A stretch of 64,000 bases of DNA from Streptomyces sp. NBC_00554 (GCF_041431135.1 NZ_CP107799.1:4650001-4714000); one strand, 5' to 3'; counted from the first letter of the stretch, positions 46,918-56,309 are shown. Numbers and translations are program-made. Notes: generated by a model from the sequence alone, not told the origin.

Positions 46918-48524
46918 CCGCCACCGCCTCGACCTTCACCGTGCGGGCCGGAGGGTCTCGTCAACTCGCCGGAACGGGCACCCTGTTGAGGTTCGCGCTG
47001 CGTCGCGACCGGGTGATGATCCCGCTCTGGGTCGGCGTGATCGGCCTGCTGGTGCTCTCCATGCCGAACTCGCTGGAGACCGTCTACAGCACCCCGGCCG
47101 AACGCGCCGACCTGGCACGGCAGATGCTCACCAACAGCTCCCTGCGGGCCACGTACGGGCCGGTGTTCAGCGACTCGCTCGGCGGGCTCACCGCCTGGCG
47201 CATCGGCGGCTTCGCCGGGGTGTTCGCCGCCATCATGAGCCTGCTCATCGTCGTACGGCACACCCGTGACGAGGAGGAGAGCGGGCGGCAGGAGATGCTC
47301 TCGGCGGGAATGGTGGGGCGGCGCGCCCCGCTGACCGCAGCGCTGCTTGCGGCGTTCGTCGCCAACGGGGCGCTCGCGCTGATCGTCGCGGGCGGGCTCG
47401 CGGGCCAAGGCGGCGGCGGGGCACTGGCGTTGGGGCTCGCGGTCGCGGGTGTCGGCATGGTCTTCGCGACCATGGCGGCGATCGTCGCGCAGTTCACCGA
47501 GAGCGCGCGGCTCGCGAAGGGGCTGACGGGCGGACTGCTGGGCGCGGCCTTCGTGTTGAAGGCGGCCGGTGACTCGGCCACCACCGACGGCTCCTCCGCC
47601 CTGACCTGGATCTCGCCGGTGGGGTGGCTGGAGGAGATCAGGGCCTTCGCGGACGAACGCTGGTGGGTGCTGTTCCTGTTCGTCGCGGCGTGCGCCGTGC
47701 AGGGCGCGGTCGCCTACGAACTCGCCGGGCGGCGCGATGTCGGCATGAGCTTCCTGCCCACCCGGCCCGGGCCCGCCTCGGGGCGCCTCCGTACGGCCGG
47801 GGCGCTCGCCTGGCGGCTCCAGCGGGGCAGTGTGCTGGGCTGGAGCCTCGGGTTCCTCGCGGCCGGGGCCGCCTTCGGCGGGATGACGAAGGGGGCGGCG
47901 GATCTGGTCGGGGACAACGACAAGACCCGCGAGATCATCGAACGGATGGGCGGGCAGGCCGGGATCACGGACGCGTTCCTGGCGGCGATGGTGGGGCTGC
48001 TCGGCATGGTCGCCGCGCTGTACGTCGTCTCGTCCGTGCTGCGGCTGCACGGCGAGGAGACCTCGCAGCGGGCCGAGCCCGTACTCGCCGGGGCGGTCGG
48101 GCGACTGCGCTGGGCCTCCGGCCACCTCGCCATCGCGTTCGGCGGCACCGTCCTCATCATGCTGCTCGGCGGGCTCGGCCTCGGTCTCGGCTACGGCGCC
48201 GATCTCGGCCCCATCCTCGGGGCCTGCCTCGTCCAGGTCCCGGCCATCTGGACCCTGGGCGGCCTGGCGGTCCTCCTCCACGGGCTCTCGCCCCAACTGG
48301 CCCCCGGCGCCTGGGGTGCGGCCGGTCTCGCCCTCCTCCTCGGCTGGATCGGGCCCGCACTGAACGTGCCGCAGGCCGTCATGAACCTCTCTCCCTTCGG
48401 GCACCTTCCGAAGCTGCCGGGGGGCGAGATGGCCTGGACGCCGGTGGTTGTTCTGGTGGGGACCGCGGTGGGGTTGGTGGGGGCGGGGCTGGGGGCTTTG
48501 CGGAGGCGGGATCTGAGCGGGTGA
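46914..48524 (+). CDS. ABC transporter permease (antibiotic-type exporter)
   Basis: A 536-residue membrane protein with about 12 helices in two similar halves: LLRFALRRDRVMIPLWVGVI at the start and LAWRLQRGSVLGWSLGFLAA at about 300. This matches the long permeases annotated as polyketide-antibiotic exporters in Streptomyces. It follows the ATPase in one operon. The substrate is unknown. A strong inverted repeat lies 36 bp after the stop. Confidence 0.93.
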   Translation: MTATASTFTVRAGGSRQLAGTGTLLRFALRRDRVMIPLWVGVIGLLVLSMPNSLETVYSTPAERADLARQMLTNSSLRATYGPVFSDSLGGLTAWRIGGFAGVFAAIMSLLIVVRHTRDEEESGRQEMLSAGMVGRRAPLTAALLAAFVANGALALIVAGGLAGQGGGGALALGLAVAGVGMVFATMAAIVAQFTESARLAKGLTGGLLGAAFVLKAAGDSATTDGSSALTWISPVGWLEEIRAFADERWWVLFLFVAACAVQGAVAYELAGRRDVGMSFLPTRPGPASGRLRTAGALAWRLQRGSVLGWSLGFLAAGAAFGGMTKGAADLVGDNDKTREIIERMGGQAGITDAFLAAMVGLLGMVAALYVVSSVLRLHGEETSQRAEPVLAGAVGRLRWASGHLAIAFGGTVLIMLLGGLGLGLGYGADLGPILGACLVQVPAIWTLGGLAVLLHGLSPQLAPGAWGAAGLALLLGWIGPALNVPQAVMNLSPFGHLPKLPGGEMAWTPVVVLVGTAVGLVGAGLGALRRRDLSG

Positions 48525-48560
48525 GTTCCGGCTCCAGGCGGCAGGGCGTGGGTAGTACGA

Positions 48561-48602
48561 CGGGATTCCCCGAGGACCGGGCTCGGCCCTCGGGGAATCC
48601 CG
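48561..48602. terminator. Bidirectional hairpin between convergent genes
   Basis: CGGGATTCCCCGAGG and CCTCGGGGAATCCCG are perfect 15-bp arms with a 12-bp loop, lying between the ABC permease end (48524) and the end of the minus-strand FG-GAP gene (48643). Confidence 0.88.
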
Positions 48603-48642
48603 GAGTGTCAACGGGCGGGTGCCCGTCGTCTGTTGCGAGTGA

Positions 48643-50856
48643 TTACCGCGCCACGTAGCCGAAGCGCGCGGCGCTGGCCGGAAGGCCGCCCGTGCCGGGC
48701 TTGTACGTGGTGACCGCGGCGACGGTGCCGCCGGCGGTCACGTTGGAGTGCGGCAGGGCGTACAGCGCACCGGTGGACGGGCCGTAGGGCGTGCCGATGT
48801 AGAGCTTGGTGCCGGTGAACTGGATGCTGCGGCCCAGGTTCTGGTCGGCGCCGGCAGGGCCGGGGACGCCGTCACCGTCGCCCGCCTCGATCCAGCGGTC
48901 ATTGGCGCCCGCCGTGCCGAGCAGCGAGAAGGTGTGGACCGCGCCGGCCTTGGTGAGAGTGCCGATGGCCTCGCCCGGGGTGCCGACGGCGAGCTTCATC
49001 GTCGCTTCCGTGCCGACCGCGCGCGGGGCGAGGTTGATCGCGGTGAGCCTCTCGCCCATGCGGTCACCGGCTTCGGCGGTGCCCGAGACGTCGTCGTCGC
49101 CGGTGCCCTGCCAGAGATCGCGCAGCTCGCTCCAGGTGCCGTCCGCCTTGACGCGGAGCAGGACCACGCGGCCCGCGTCGGCGTTGGCCGAGGTGCCGAC
49201 GGTCATGGCCTCGCCGGGTGAACCGATCGCGAGGATCGACTCGGTGGCGGCCGCGGCGCCGGAGGGACGGTACGCGGTCATGCTGAGGGCGTACCCGAAC
49301 TCGTCGCCCGCCTCGGCGGCGCCGGAGACGGTGGCGAGGTCCTGGTCGATGCCGCTGAGCGGGGTCGGCCTGCTCTCGGAGGCGGTCAGCTTGTTGTGGT
49401 TGAACAGCGACAGACCGCCCGCGTCCGCCTTGGTGCCGACGTTCTCGTTCGGGCCGCCGATGGCGAGGTGGTTGGCGTTGCCGGCAACGGCGGCGCCGAA
49501 GCGGTCGCCCGTCTCGGGGTCGCCGGGCACGTCCGCGCTGTTCTGGGAGATGCCGACGCTGGTCCCGGCGTGGATGTAGAAGGCCATGCCCGCCTTCGTG
49601 ATGGTGCCCAGGGCCTCGCCGGGGCTGCCGGCCAGGATGTAGGGCTCACCGGCCTGCGTGGTGCCGGCCGCGACGGCGTGGCCGAAGCGGTCGTCGGTCT
49701 CCGCGGCCGAGCCCGCGATCGCGCCGGTGCCCCCGCCCTGCTCGAAGTGGGTGTACTTCGTCGCGCCGGTGCCGATGCCGCCCGCGGCGCCGTAGATGAC
49801 GTCGACGAATCCGGCCGAGGTGGCGGTGCCCAGGTCCTCGGAGGGGGTGCCGACGACCAGGTCGGTGTAGCCGTCCTCGTTGTAGTCGACGGTGTCGATG
49901 GCCTCACCGAACCAGTCGGTGGCCTCGGCGCCGCCGGCCACCCAGTCGAGGTCCTGGTTGACCTCGACGGTGCCCTTGCCGCCGCCGTACACGATCCGCA
50001 CCACACCGGCCTCGGCGGCAGAGCCGACGGTGGCCTTCGGGTCGGAGATCGCGATGTCCTCGACGCCGTCGCCGTTGAAGTCGGTGACACGGAGGGCGCC
50101 GGCCTTGGAGCTCACCCACGAGGCGAGGTCGTCCACGCGGGCGGTGACGCCTGCGGTACGGGTCTCCGCCGCGTCGATGCCGAAGCAACCCGCCTGATAC
50201 GACTGGGTGTTGAGGCCGACGAGGGCAGCTGAGGTGCCCGTTCCCCGCACCACCGGACCACCGGCGTCACCCGCACACGCCGCCGCGCCGGCCTTGCCGG
50301 TGACCAAGGCGGTGGTGGTGTCCGCGGAGTCCACGGTGTAGGCGCCGGAGTGCAGCTTCATCGGGGCCCATTCGGCCTTCGTACGCCCGTACCCGGCGAA
50401 CTTCAGCTCCTCGCCCGCGGTGGGGGCGGTGGTCGCCAGGGCGATCGGGGTGACGTTGGTGACCGGCCGGTTCAGCCGGGCGAGCACCACATCACGGTCG
50501 GTACGCGGCACGAGCTCGACGACCTGACGCACGACACCGTCGGTGCCGGCGAGGTCGGTGGAGCGGCCGATGGTCGCGGTCGTCTTCAGCTTCGGTACGC
50601 CGGCCTGCGCGGCGGCGCCCGTGGAATCGGCGAAGCAACTGGCCGCCGTCAGCAGCCACTCGGAGTCGACGAGCGTGCCGGAGCAGCCGCGGTCCGTGTC
50701 GCCGATGATGAGGCGCGCGGTATAGCCGTACGTGGTGTCGGTGGCGGCGGTGCCGCCGGTGACGGCCTGCGCGGGGGTGCCGGTGAGTACCCCGGATACG
50801 ACGCCGGCGGCGAGCAGGGTGCTCGTCAGCGCAACGCGTGGACGTATGTGAGACAC
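48643..50856 (-). CDS. Secreted trypsin-like pseudo-protease with FG-GAP repeats
   Basis: A 737-residue exported protein. Signal peptide about 1-31 (VALTSTLLAAGVVSGVLTG, PAQA), an S1-type domain to about 250 and six or more FG-GAP repeats (VTDFNGDGVEDIAISDP, YNEDGYTDLVVGTPSEDLG) forming a likely beta-propeller. The protease has lost its chemistry: the usual TAAHC reads EWLLTAASCF (His to Ser) and GDSGGP reads CAGDAGGPVV (Ser to Ala). The fold cysteines and Asp (DRDVVLARL) remain. So it is probably a binding or adhesion protein. GTG at 50856 has AGGAA 9 nt upstream. Confidence 0.92.
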   Translation of the reverse strand: MSHIRPRVALTSTLLAAGVVSGVLTGTPAQAVTGGTAATDTTYGYTARLIIGDTDRGCSGTLVDSEWLLTAASCFADSTGAAAQAGVPKLKTTATIGRSTDLAGTDGVVRQVVELVPRTDRDVVLARLNRPVTNVTPIALATTAPTAGEELKFAGYGRTKAEWAPMKLHSGAYTVDSADTTTALVTGKAGAAACAGDAGGPVVRGTGTSAALVGLNTQSYQAGCFGIDAAETRTAGVTARVDDLASWVSSKAGALRVTDFNGDGVEDIAISDPKATVGSAAEAGVVRIVYGGGKGTVEVNQDLDWVAGGAEATDWFGEAIDTVDYNEDGYTDLVVGTPSEDLGTATSAGFVDVIYGAAGGIGTGATKYTHFEQGGGTGAIAGSAAETDDRFGHAVAAGTTQAGEPYILAGSPGEALGTITKAGMAFYIHAGTSVGISQNSADVPGDPETGDRFGAAVAGNANHLAIGGPNENVGTKADAGGLSLFNHNKLTASESRPTPLSGIDQDLATVSGAAEAGDEFGYALSMTAYRPSGAAAATESILAIGSPGEAMTVGTSANADAGRVVLLRVKADGTWSELRDLWQGTGDDDVSGTAEAGDRMGERLTAINLAPRAVGTEATMKLAVGTPGEAIGTLTKAGAVHTFSLLGTAGANDRWIEAGDGDGVPGPAGADQNLGRSIQFTGTKLYIGTPYGPSTGALYALPHSNVTAGGTVAAVTTYKPGTGGLPASAARFGYVAR

Positions 50857-50927
50857 GTAGAGGTTCCTGGTGGTTCAGTGGTGCGCGCTGCCGGGCGCAC
50901 GCGGAAGCGGTGCCGGTCCGGCGTGGG

Positions 50928-51440
50928 TCAGCCGGTGACGCGGATCTCGACGAGGACCGAGCGGAGGCCGGTGTCGCCGGACTCGCCGACCGGTGTGAGG
51001 TCGTTGGCCGGCGCGTTGACGACGGTGTCCGTGCCCTCGGCGGTCAGCGTGGCCTTCACCGGGCGGTCCTGTGTCCAGATGCTGAAGGTGTCGGGCAGCT
51101 CGAGCGTCAGGAAGCCGGACTTGGCGTTGGTCTTGAAGCAGAAGATGCCCTTGCGGGACTCGATCGCGATGTTCGACGGGTCGGCGCACTCGCCGAGGTC
51201 GGTGACGTCGGTGAGCCAGACGTGCCCGTCACCGCGCTTGAGCGTGACTCCGCGGTCCGCGAGGAGCTCGGCGGCACCGGGGTAGTCGAAGTCCTCGACC
51301 AGGTCGGGCATGCCCTCGACGGCGGCGCTCTGGGCGGCCGGCGCGATCTGCGGGAGAGCCAGCGCGGTGGCACCGAGGCCGACCACGAGGGCGGCGGTGA
51401 GGCCGCCCAGAAGGGTCTTCCGGGCAGGGGATATCGCCAT
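50928..51440 (-). CDS. Secreted hypothetical protein
   Basis: A 170-residue protein with a signal peptide (AISPARKTLLGGLTAALVVG, cleavage around APAAQSAA) and a mature domain with two cysteines (LGECADPSNIAI, GIFCFKTNAK) and beta-rich sequence (KSGFLTLELPDTFSIWTQ). GAGAGG precedes the ATG. It lies 71 bp upstream of the pseudo-protease/FG-GAP gene on the same strand, so the two may be co-expressed. No family is recognised. Confidence 0.8.
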   Translation of the reverse strand: MAISPARKTLLGGLTAALVVGLGATALALPQIAPAAQSAAVEGMPDLVEDFDYPGAAELLADRGVTLKRGDGHVWLTDVTDLGECADPSNIAIESRKGIFCFKTNAKSGFLTLELPDTFSIWTQDRPVKATLTAEGTDTVVNAPANDLTPVGESGDTGLRSVLVEIRVTG

Positions 51441-51643
51441 GGATTCCTCTCATTCATCACATAGGCTTCTCGAAAGTAAAGCACAGGTAAGATCCCTGTC
51501 GGCAAGCTGCAAAGCCCTCCTTCACCTGGAGAGATGGCGCCACCTGACAGTTCGTCAACTGTTATCGGTGTGCCGCGGCTTCGCTATCGCGTTTACTTCC
51601 CCGCGATCCAACGGAAAGCGGACATAGCTTGAAGGACCGTCAG

Positions 51644-54600
51644 GTGAAACAACCATCGCGCTCCATACGCCTGGGGGGCTTCCGCGCGGCGTGTGCGACT
51701 GTGCTGTCCGCCACACTGGCGGCGACTCTCCTGGGCACAGCCCCCGCGACCGCGGCAGACGCCGAACCGACCGTGTACCGCGGACTGGTGGTCGGCTACT
51801 GGCTCGAGGGCGGGACCGGCATCCAGGAAGCGGCCGAGAAGGCGCTTCTGGGCTCGGACGAGGACATCCGGACTTTCCTCACGGATGCGCCCGGCATTCA
51901 GCAGATCGATGACCGGGTGGATCTCTCCCGGGTGGTGAACGCCGGTGGGCCTGCCGTGCGGGAGGGCGCGAAGAAGGCCCTCACCGGCACACCCGCCGAC
52001 GTCGAGGCCTTCTTGGACGAGGGCTGGAAGGCCCCGAACGAGCAGGATCTGCGCGTGGAGGCCGCCAGGGTCGTGAACTTCGGCGGCCCCGGCGTTCAGG
52101 ACGCGGGCAAGGCCGCACTGCTGGGCACCTCCGCGGACGTCAAGCAGTTCCTGGAGGTCGGCCAGTACAAGGCGCAGCAGACCGACAACCGGGTCGAGGT
52201 CACCAAGCTCTACAGCACCGGCGGCACGAACGTGAAGGCCGCCGCCAAGCTCGCCCTGCAGGGCACTGCGGACGACATCGTCGAGTTCCTGGAGGTCGGC
52301 CAGTTCGTCGCCCGCAACCGTGACCAGGAACACGCCACGATCGCGCAGCTGATCGAGCAGGCCGAGAAGGCCGGCAAGCAGGCCGAGGACGCGACCGACA
52401 AGGCCGTGGAGGCCTCCGCACAGGCCATCACCGCCGCCGCGCTCGCCAAGGAAGCCGCGGAGCGGGCGGCCAAGGAGACCGAAGCCGCGAAGACCGATGC
52501 CAACCGCGCGTCGGCGAAGGCCAAGCAGGCCGCCGACGCGGCCCGGGCGGCGGCCGAGGCCTCGCAGCGGGCGATCGGCGCGGCCAACGAGGCCAACCGC
52601 TCGGCCAGGCGGGCGTCGCTCGCCGCGGCGCAGACGGCGAACGCGGCCGCGGCTGCGGCCGAAGCCGCGGGCCGTGCCTCGAACGCGGCCTTCGCCGCGA
52701 GCAAGGACAAGGGCCAGGCCCAGGCCGCCCTCGACCGGGCCGCCGAGGCGCGCAAGGCCGGCGAGCTCGCCAAGCGCTCGGCCGCGGCCGCCGAGCAGGC
52801 CGGCAAGGCGTCCCTGGCCGCCGCCGACGCGGCAGCCGCGTCCCGCAGCGCAACGGGCAACGCCAACGCCGCCGCCAACGCGGCCGACCAGGCAGCCAAC
52901 TACGCGGAGGCCGCCGGCGGATCCGCGGCCGAGGCCCGGGCCGCTGCGGCGGAGACCCGCCGGCACGCCGCCGAGGCCGACCGCGCCGCCACCGCCGCCG
53001 AGGCGCTGGCCCGCAGGTCGGCGACGGCGGCCAACGAGGCCCGTGACGCGGCCAACTCGGCCGCCACGCATGCCTTCAACGCCGCCACGGCCGCCGAGGA
53101 AGCCGCGGCGCACGCCGGTGAGGCAGCCGACCAGGCAGCCGAGGCCACCAAGCAGGCCGCTGCCGCCAAGGCCGCCGCCGACACCGCCACCAAGGCGGTG
53201 GCAACGGCGCAGAAGACCTTCGGCATCGCCCGCGAGACCGAGGCCGAGGACCTCAAGACCCGCACCAACGCGGGTGTCGAGGCCGCCATGACGTACAAGT
53301 CCTCGGCAGACACCTTCACCGCGGATGTCTCCCGGACGGTGGTCGAGGGCCAGGCGATCGTGGACGACACCAAGTCCCTGACCGCCGAGGCGAACAAGCC
53401 CGACGTCGACCAGGCCGCCATCGCGGTCAAGGGTCGTGCGGTCGCGATGCGGGCGCTGAAGTACTTCGGCTCCTGGCGCAAGGACGCGGCCGCCCAGGCC
53501 CTGTCCGGTACCGACGCCGAGGTCATCGAGTACCTGAAGACCGGCTGGGACAAGGCCCTCGCGGACGAGACGCGTCAGCAGGTCGCCGACCTCGCCTCGG
53601 CCGGCCCCTACGAGGCGGTACGCACTGCGGCCACCGAGGCTCTGAAGGGCACCGACCAGCAGATCCTCGACTTCTACACCACCGGCCGGCACCAGGCCGC
53701 CAACGCCGACTACCGCATCGCGGTCACCAAGCTCGCCAATGACGGCGGCCCCGGCGTCAAGGAAGGCGCCGTCAAGGCCTTGCAGGACGGCAGCACGCAG
53801 GCCCTGCTCGCTTTCCTCAACAATGGTCAGTACGAGGCCCAGCAGGCCGACGAGCGGGTGAGCGCCACCCAGCTGTTCAACGTCGGCGGTCCCGAGGTCA
53901 AGTCCGCCGCGAAGATCGCGCTCGCCGGGTCCGCCGACGAGGTACACAACTTCGTCCAGGCGGGCCAGTACACGGCCGCCCAGAAGGACGGGCTCGCCGA
54001 CACCCACGTCGCCCAGGTCGAACGCCTCATCGCCGAGGGCCAGAACATCGCGGCCACCGCCCGGTACAACTCCGCGGTCGCCGCCAAGGCCGCCGCCGAC
54101 GCCAGGAACGCCGCCGCCGAAGCCGAATTGGCCGCCGCCGACGCCAAGAAGAGCGCCGGCGAGGCCGAGAACTACGCCACCGCAGCCGACAACGCGGCCG
54201 ACCGCGCGGAGACCAGCGCCAAGCAGGCCAAGACCTCGGCGACCACCGCACGTGCCGCCGCCAACCGCGCGGCAAGCGACGCGGTGGCCGCCGAGGAGTC
54301 CGCCGCCCAGGCGGAGTTCTCCGCCGAGTACGCGCGCACTTCGGCGTACGAGGCCAAGGAGTCCAGCAGCCGTGCGCATGCGGACGCGGTGGCGGCCGGG
54401 AAGAGCGCGGCAGAGGCCGACCAGCTGGCCGCCGCAGCCTGGAAGGACGTGGTGCAGAAGCGCGAGGCGGAGGAGGCCGAAGCGCGTCGGGTGGCAGCGG
54501 AACGCCGCAAGCAGGAGCGGGAAAGCGAACCGGTCTGCATCGTCAACCCGTACCGCGACCACCTGCCGCCCTGCGCGCTGGCCGGCAAGCCCCTCACCTT

Positions 54601-55558
54601 CCCCGAGATCGACCCGACGATGAAGGAGATCGTCTGGGAGATCCTCGGTCTGAACGACGCCAAGGAATGCGTCAAGAATCCCAGCCTCGGCAAGTGCTCT
54701 CTCGCCGCGCTGTCATTCCTTCCGGTCGGCAAGCTCAAGCTCCTCAAGAAGGGACTTGACGGAGTAGAGGATGTGGTCGACGGCAGCAGGACGGTGCGCG
54801 CGGCCCAGAAGTGCACGCAGTGCTTCCTCGCGGGCACCAGGGTGCTCATGGCCGACGACTCGGCGAAGAACATCGAGTCCGTCCAGGTCGGCGACGAGGT
54901 GCTCGCCACGGACCCGGTCACCGGGGAGCAGGGCCCGCGCAAGGTCACCGACCTGATCGTCACCGAGGACGACAAGTTCTTCAACGAACTCGGCATCTCC
55001 ACCCCGCAGGGCGAGGAGAAGCTGACAGCGACGTACGAGCACCCGTTCTGGTCGCCGTCGGAGAACGACTGGGTCGAGGCGGAGGTCCTGCGGCCCGGAA
55101 TGACGCTCAGGACCGACGACGGCTCCACCGTCACCGTCCTGGCCAACCGGTCCTACAGCAAGATCGCGCGGACCTACAACCTCACGGTCGAGGGCCTGCA
55201 CACGTACTTTGTCTTCGCGGGTGACACCCCGGTTCTGGTCCACAACAGCCGGTGCCTGATCGCCAACGTCACCGGCCCCGCCGGCGAGACCCTCTGGCTC
55301 CCGAAGGGACGCAAGGCCATTTCGACGGCCAACAATGGGAAGGGCTGGTTCTATGACATCAAGGAATCCGAGGCTCTCGCCAACGGGCTCCACAAGAGCG
55401 TCAGATACGTACGCGTCATGGATCCGACGACCACCGGGAAGTTCCCGCAACCCACCGGATACATCACCTACGCAAACGACATGGGCCAGTTCATCAACCC
55501 CCTGACAGGGAATACCGTCGGTCCGTCCGACCCCTACTGGCACATTCCGATCCGGTAG
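51644..55558 (+). CDS. ALF-repeat polymorphic toxin with HINT domain and C-terminal toxin
   Basis: A 1304-residue exported toxin. A signal peptide (about 1-40, cleavage near TAADAE) is followed by four ALF repeats of about 43 residues (to about 225; GGTNVKAAAKLALQGTADDI), long Ala-rich coiled coil, a second ALF block (about 600-785) and more coiled coil to about 960. The HINT autoprotease starts at Cys1060 (CFLAGTRVLMADDSAKNIES) and ends in VLVHN at Asn1201; self-cleavage there would free a 103-residue toxin (LIANVTGPAGETLWLPKGRK, VRVMDPTTTGKFPQPTGYIT, DPYWHIPIR). The toxin fold is not assigned; an RNase is possible. The GTG at 51644 with AAGGA 8 nt upstream is preferred to an upstream TTG. 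Confidence 0.93.
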   Translation: MKQPSRSIRLGGFRAACATVLSATLAATLLGTAPATAADAEPTVYRGLVVGYWLEGGTGIQEAAEKALLGSDEDIRTFLTDAPGIQQIDDRVDLSRVVNAGGPAVREGAKKALTGTPADVEAFLDEGWKAPNEQDLRVEAARVVNFGGPGVQDAGKAALLGTSADVKQFLEVGQYKAQQTDNRVEVTKLYSTGGTNVKAAAKLALQGTADDIVEFLEVGQFVARNRDQEHATIAQLIEQAEKAGKQAEDATDKAVEASAQAITAAALAKEAAERAAKETEAAKTDANRASAKAKQAADAARAAAEASQRAIGAANEANRSARRASLAAAQTANAAAAAAEAAGRASNAAFAASKDKGQAQAALDRAAEARKAGELAKRSAAAAEQAGKASLAAADAAAASRSATGNANAAANAADQAANYAEAAGGSAAEARAAAAETRRHAAEADRAATAAEALARRSATAANEARDAANSAATHAFNAATAAEEAAAHAGEAADQAAEATKQAAAAKAAADTATKAVATAQKTFGIARETEAEDLKTRTNAGVEAAMTYKSSADTFTADVSRTVVEGQAIVDDTKSLTAEANKPDVDQAAIAVKGRAVAMRALKYFGSWRKDAAAQALSGTDAEVIEYLKTGWDKALADETRQQVADLASAGPYEAVRTAATEALKGTDQQILDFYTTGRHQAANADYRIAVTKLANDGGPGVKEGAVKALQDGSTQALLAFLNNGQYEAQQADERVSATQLFNVGGPEVKSAAKIALAGSADEVHNFVQAGQYTAAQKDGLADTHVAQVERLIAEGQNIAATARYNSAVAAKAAADARNAAAEAELAAADAKKSAGEAENYATAADNAADRAETSAKQAKTSATTARAAANRAASDAVAAEESAAQAEFSAEYARTSAYEAKESSSRAHADAVAAGKSAAEADQLAAAAWKDVVQKREAEEAEARRVAAERRKQERESEPVCIVNPYRDHLPPCALAGKPLTFPEIDPTMKEIVWEILGLNDAKECVKNPSLGKCSLAALSFLPVGKLKLLKKGLDGVEDVVDGSRTVRAAQKCTQCFLAGTRVLMADDSAKNIESVQVGDEVLATDPVTGEQGPRKVTDLIVTEDDKFFNELGISTPQGEEKLTATYEHPFWSPSENDWVEAEVLRPGMTLRTDDGSTVTVLANRSYSKIARTYNLTVEGLHTYFVFAGDTPVLVHNSRCLIANVTGPAGETLWLPKGRKAISTANNGKGWFYDIKESEALANGLHKSVRYVRVMDPTTTGKFPQPTGYITYANDMGQFINPLTGNTVGPSDPYWHIPIR

Positions 55559-55571
55559 ATACCGTTGCATC

Positions 55572-55618
55572 GCGCGTTGGTCTGCACGACCTTGTTGAGG
55601 CCGTGCAGACCAACGCGC
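55572..55618. terminator. Strong hairpin between the HINT toxin and its candidate immunity gene
   Basis: GCGCGTTGGTCTGCACG and CGTGCAGACCAACGCGC are perfect 17-bp arms with a 13-bp loop, 13 bp after the toxin stop and 33 bp before the next ATG. It looks like a terminator or attenuator separating toxin from immunity transcription. Confidence 0.8.
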
Positions 55619-55651
55619 CACACCCACCTTGACCAGGAAAGACACTCCCCC

Positions 55652-55906
55652 ATGAATGCCGATGAGTCTTGGGAATCCGTGCCGACCGTCACCATCCGCC
55701 TCTGGCGTGCGGATGCCATTGTGCTGTTCGACTGGCTGATGAGCACCGATCTGAACGCGGTACCGATCTCGCACCCAGCCCAGAAGCAGGCGCTCGCCGA
55801 CCTGTTGGGCCGGTTCGAGTGGGCGTCTGACACGGACATCACGGCGTCCACCGAGGAAGAGATTGCCGCGGCGCAAGAAGAAGTGGCCAAGGACATGGGC
55901 TGGTAA
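55652..55906 (+). CDS. Candidate immunity protein for the HINT toxin
   Basis: An 84-residue acidic cytoplasmic protein: NADESWESVPTVTIRLWRAD, AIVLFDWLMSTDLNAVPISH, ALADLLGRFEWASDTDITAS, EEEIAAAQEEVAKDMG. Its size, acidity, lack of signal peptide and position right behind the toxin fit a dedicated immunity protein, although the family is not recognised. AGGAAAG lies about 11 nt before the ATG. It must have its own promoter if the intervening hairpin terminates. Confidence 0.72.
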   Translation: MNADESWESVPTVTIRLWRADAIVLFDWLMSTDLNAVPISHPAQKQALADLLGRFEWASDTDITASTEEEIAAAQEEVAKDMGW

Positions 55907-55924
55907 GGCGCCGGTAGCGATCAA

Positions 55925-56245
55925 ATGATCTCGGTTGAAGCCCTCTTCACCACCGCTGAGAACGGCACGTCGGCGGCTCCCATCGACTGGGATCCATTGC
56001 GGGAGCCCGACGCCTTGCAGGAGGTCGGCCTCCTCGACTGCAGGGTGTGTCCTCTCACGGGCCGGGCCGGGTTGCTCCTGGACATGCGCAGTGCCCTGCA
56101 GTACCGCACGGGCAATGCCGCCCTGCTCGTGGTCCGCGGACTCCGGTCGTTCCAGTGGGACGAGGAACCTCTGGAACGCGACCTGCTGCCGTGGTGGGAT
56201 TCCGAATGCACGGTGTTGAATTCGTCCACCTCGAGCAGCACGTGA
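55925..56245 (+). CDS. Hypothetical protein, possible second immunity protein or degraded remnant
   Basis: A 106-residue protein: MISVEALFTTAENGTSAAPI, CRVCPLTGRAGLLLDMRSAL, QYRTGNAALLVVRGLRSFQW, then a short LPWWDSECTVLNSSTSSST end. The core looks like an immunity-type hypothetical found in Actinobacteria in longer form, but the C-terminal Ser-rich tail looks abnormal, suggesting truncation or an internal deletion. It follows the candidate immunity gene by 18 bp with no clear ribosome site and precedes a strong terminator. Confidence 0.55.
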   Translation: MISVEALFTTAENGTSAAPIDWDPLREPDALQEVGLLDCRVCPLTGRAGLLLDMRSALQYRTGNAALLVVRGLRSFQWDEEPLERDLLPWWDSECTVLNSSTSSST

Positions 56246-56272
56246 AGTAGCCGCGGAAATCGCTGTTGGTCG

Positions 56273-56309
56273 ATTTCGCCCCGCTGGATGTCATCCAGCG
56301 GGGCGAAAT
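56273..56309. terminator. Strong bidirectional terminator hairpin
   Basis: ATTTCGCCCCGCTGGAT and ATCCAGCGGGGCGAAAT are perfect 17-bp arms around a 3-nt loop, lying between the toxin/immunity block (plus) and the P450 gene (minus). Flanking A and T runs suit termination in both directions. Confidence 0.92.

Noticed and set aside
48643..50856. Active secreted serine protease
   Set aside because: Catalytic His and Ser positions read Ser and Ala.
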